From Anaerobacillus sp. (GTDB lineage Bacteria; Bacillota; Bacilli; Bacillales; Anaerobacillaceae), in the NCBI GenBank assembly GCA_007118195.1, contig SKSA01000108.1, forward strand, positions 1 to 9,019: DNA of 9,019 nucleotides. Direction: 5' to 3'. Position numbers and translations under genes: made by a program. Of the stretch, positions 8,907-9,019 are shown piece after piece; the first letter of the stretch is position 1; every line of letters begins with the position of its first letter. Below the pieces are notes generated by a model. It was not told where the DNA came from. It ran no database searches and saw nothing but the letters and a program-made list of their open reading frames with translations.

Positions 8907-9001
8907 CTCGTTTCAGCAAGCTGAAACATCGAGAAATCAGATGGAGTCTCGACTCCACCTGATTAAAAGTTCCCACCTACGCTACGCGTTGAGGTGGGGG
9001 T
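8907..9001 (+). mobile_element. IS200/IS605 (tnpB-type) element end or omega-RNA-like hairpin cluster
   Basis: Three hairpins follow one another. Hairpin 1 (8907-8933): GTTTCAGC and GCTGAAAC, with an outer CTCG/CGAG pairing. Hairpin 2 (8935-8964): AATCAG/CTGATT outside and TGGAGT/ACTCCA inside, one A-C mismatch, CTCG loop. Hairpin 3 (8972-8998): CCCACCT/AGGTGGG with an inner CGC/GCG. A subterminal series of imperfect hairpins and no terminal inverted repeats is what IS200/IS605 ends look like, and the 3' end of tnpB elements also encodes the omega RNA that guides TnpB. From memory, similar hairpin strings follow tnpB genes in Bacillaceae; I could not check this. No tnpA or tnpB frame is present before the window ends at 9019, so this is a remnant, a non-autonomous copy, or the left end of an element continuing rightwards. 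Confidence 0.45.
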
Positions 9002-9019
9002 CTATAACCCTTAAACCAT

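Overview
The window looks like chromosomal DNA from a low-GC Bacillota, most likely a Bacillaceae member (genus not resolved). The evidence is strong AAGGAGG-type ribosome binding sites, AT-rich intergenic DNA, proteins that closely resemble the Bacillus subtilis PdhA, PdhB, PdhC, PdhD and YkyA families and the second B. subtilis deformylase, and the B. subtilis-like arrangement in which a deformylase gene lies divergent to ykyA-pdhABCD.

Layout, left to right. (1) 130-1185 (+): an aromatic acid exporter-like (DUF939/ArAE_1) membrane protein. (2) 1387-1770 (+): a small lipoprotein with a thioredoxin-like C-terminal half and no CxxC. (3) 1829-1910: a long hairpin with a T-tract, placed between convergent genes. 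(4) 1905-6708 (-): the four-gene pyruvate dehydrogenase operon, transcribed in the order pdhA-pdhB-pdhC-pdhD, with gaps of 3, 28 and 4 nt or less. (5) 6709-7137: the pdhA leader and a good sigma-A promoter (TTGACA, 18 nt, TAAACT). (6) 7138-7868 (-): ykyA, a lipoprotein gene closed by a textbook terminator, so pdh is its own transcription unit. (7) 7869-8148: the divergent ykyA/def intergenic region, with a long imperfect hairpin. (8) 8149-8735 (+): peptide deformylase and a perfect 16-bp terminator stem that starts at its stop codon. (9) 8824-9019: a 25-codon cationic peptide ORF with an excellent ribosome binding site, followed at once by three consecutive hairpins. These look like the end of an IS200/IS605 (IS1341/tnpB-type) element or the omega-RNA scaffold associated with such ends, but no transposase or tnpB is visible inside the window.

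Functionally, PdhA/PdhB (E1), PdhC (E2) and PdhD (E3) assemble into one complex that converts pyruvate to acetyl-CoA, CO2 and NADH. Deformylase removes the formyl group from nascent proteins. The two lipoproteins act at the outer face of the membrane. Most of the window is conserved housekeeping DNA. The only strong candidate for something unusual is the right edge (peptide ORF plus hairpin cluster). Several start codons are better placed inside the longest open frame because the Shine-Dalgarno sequence decides them (1387, 6708, 7868).
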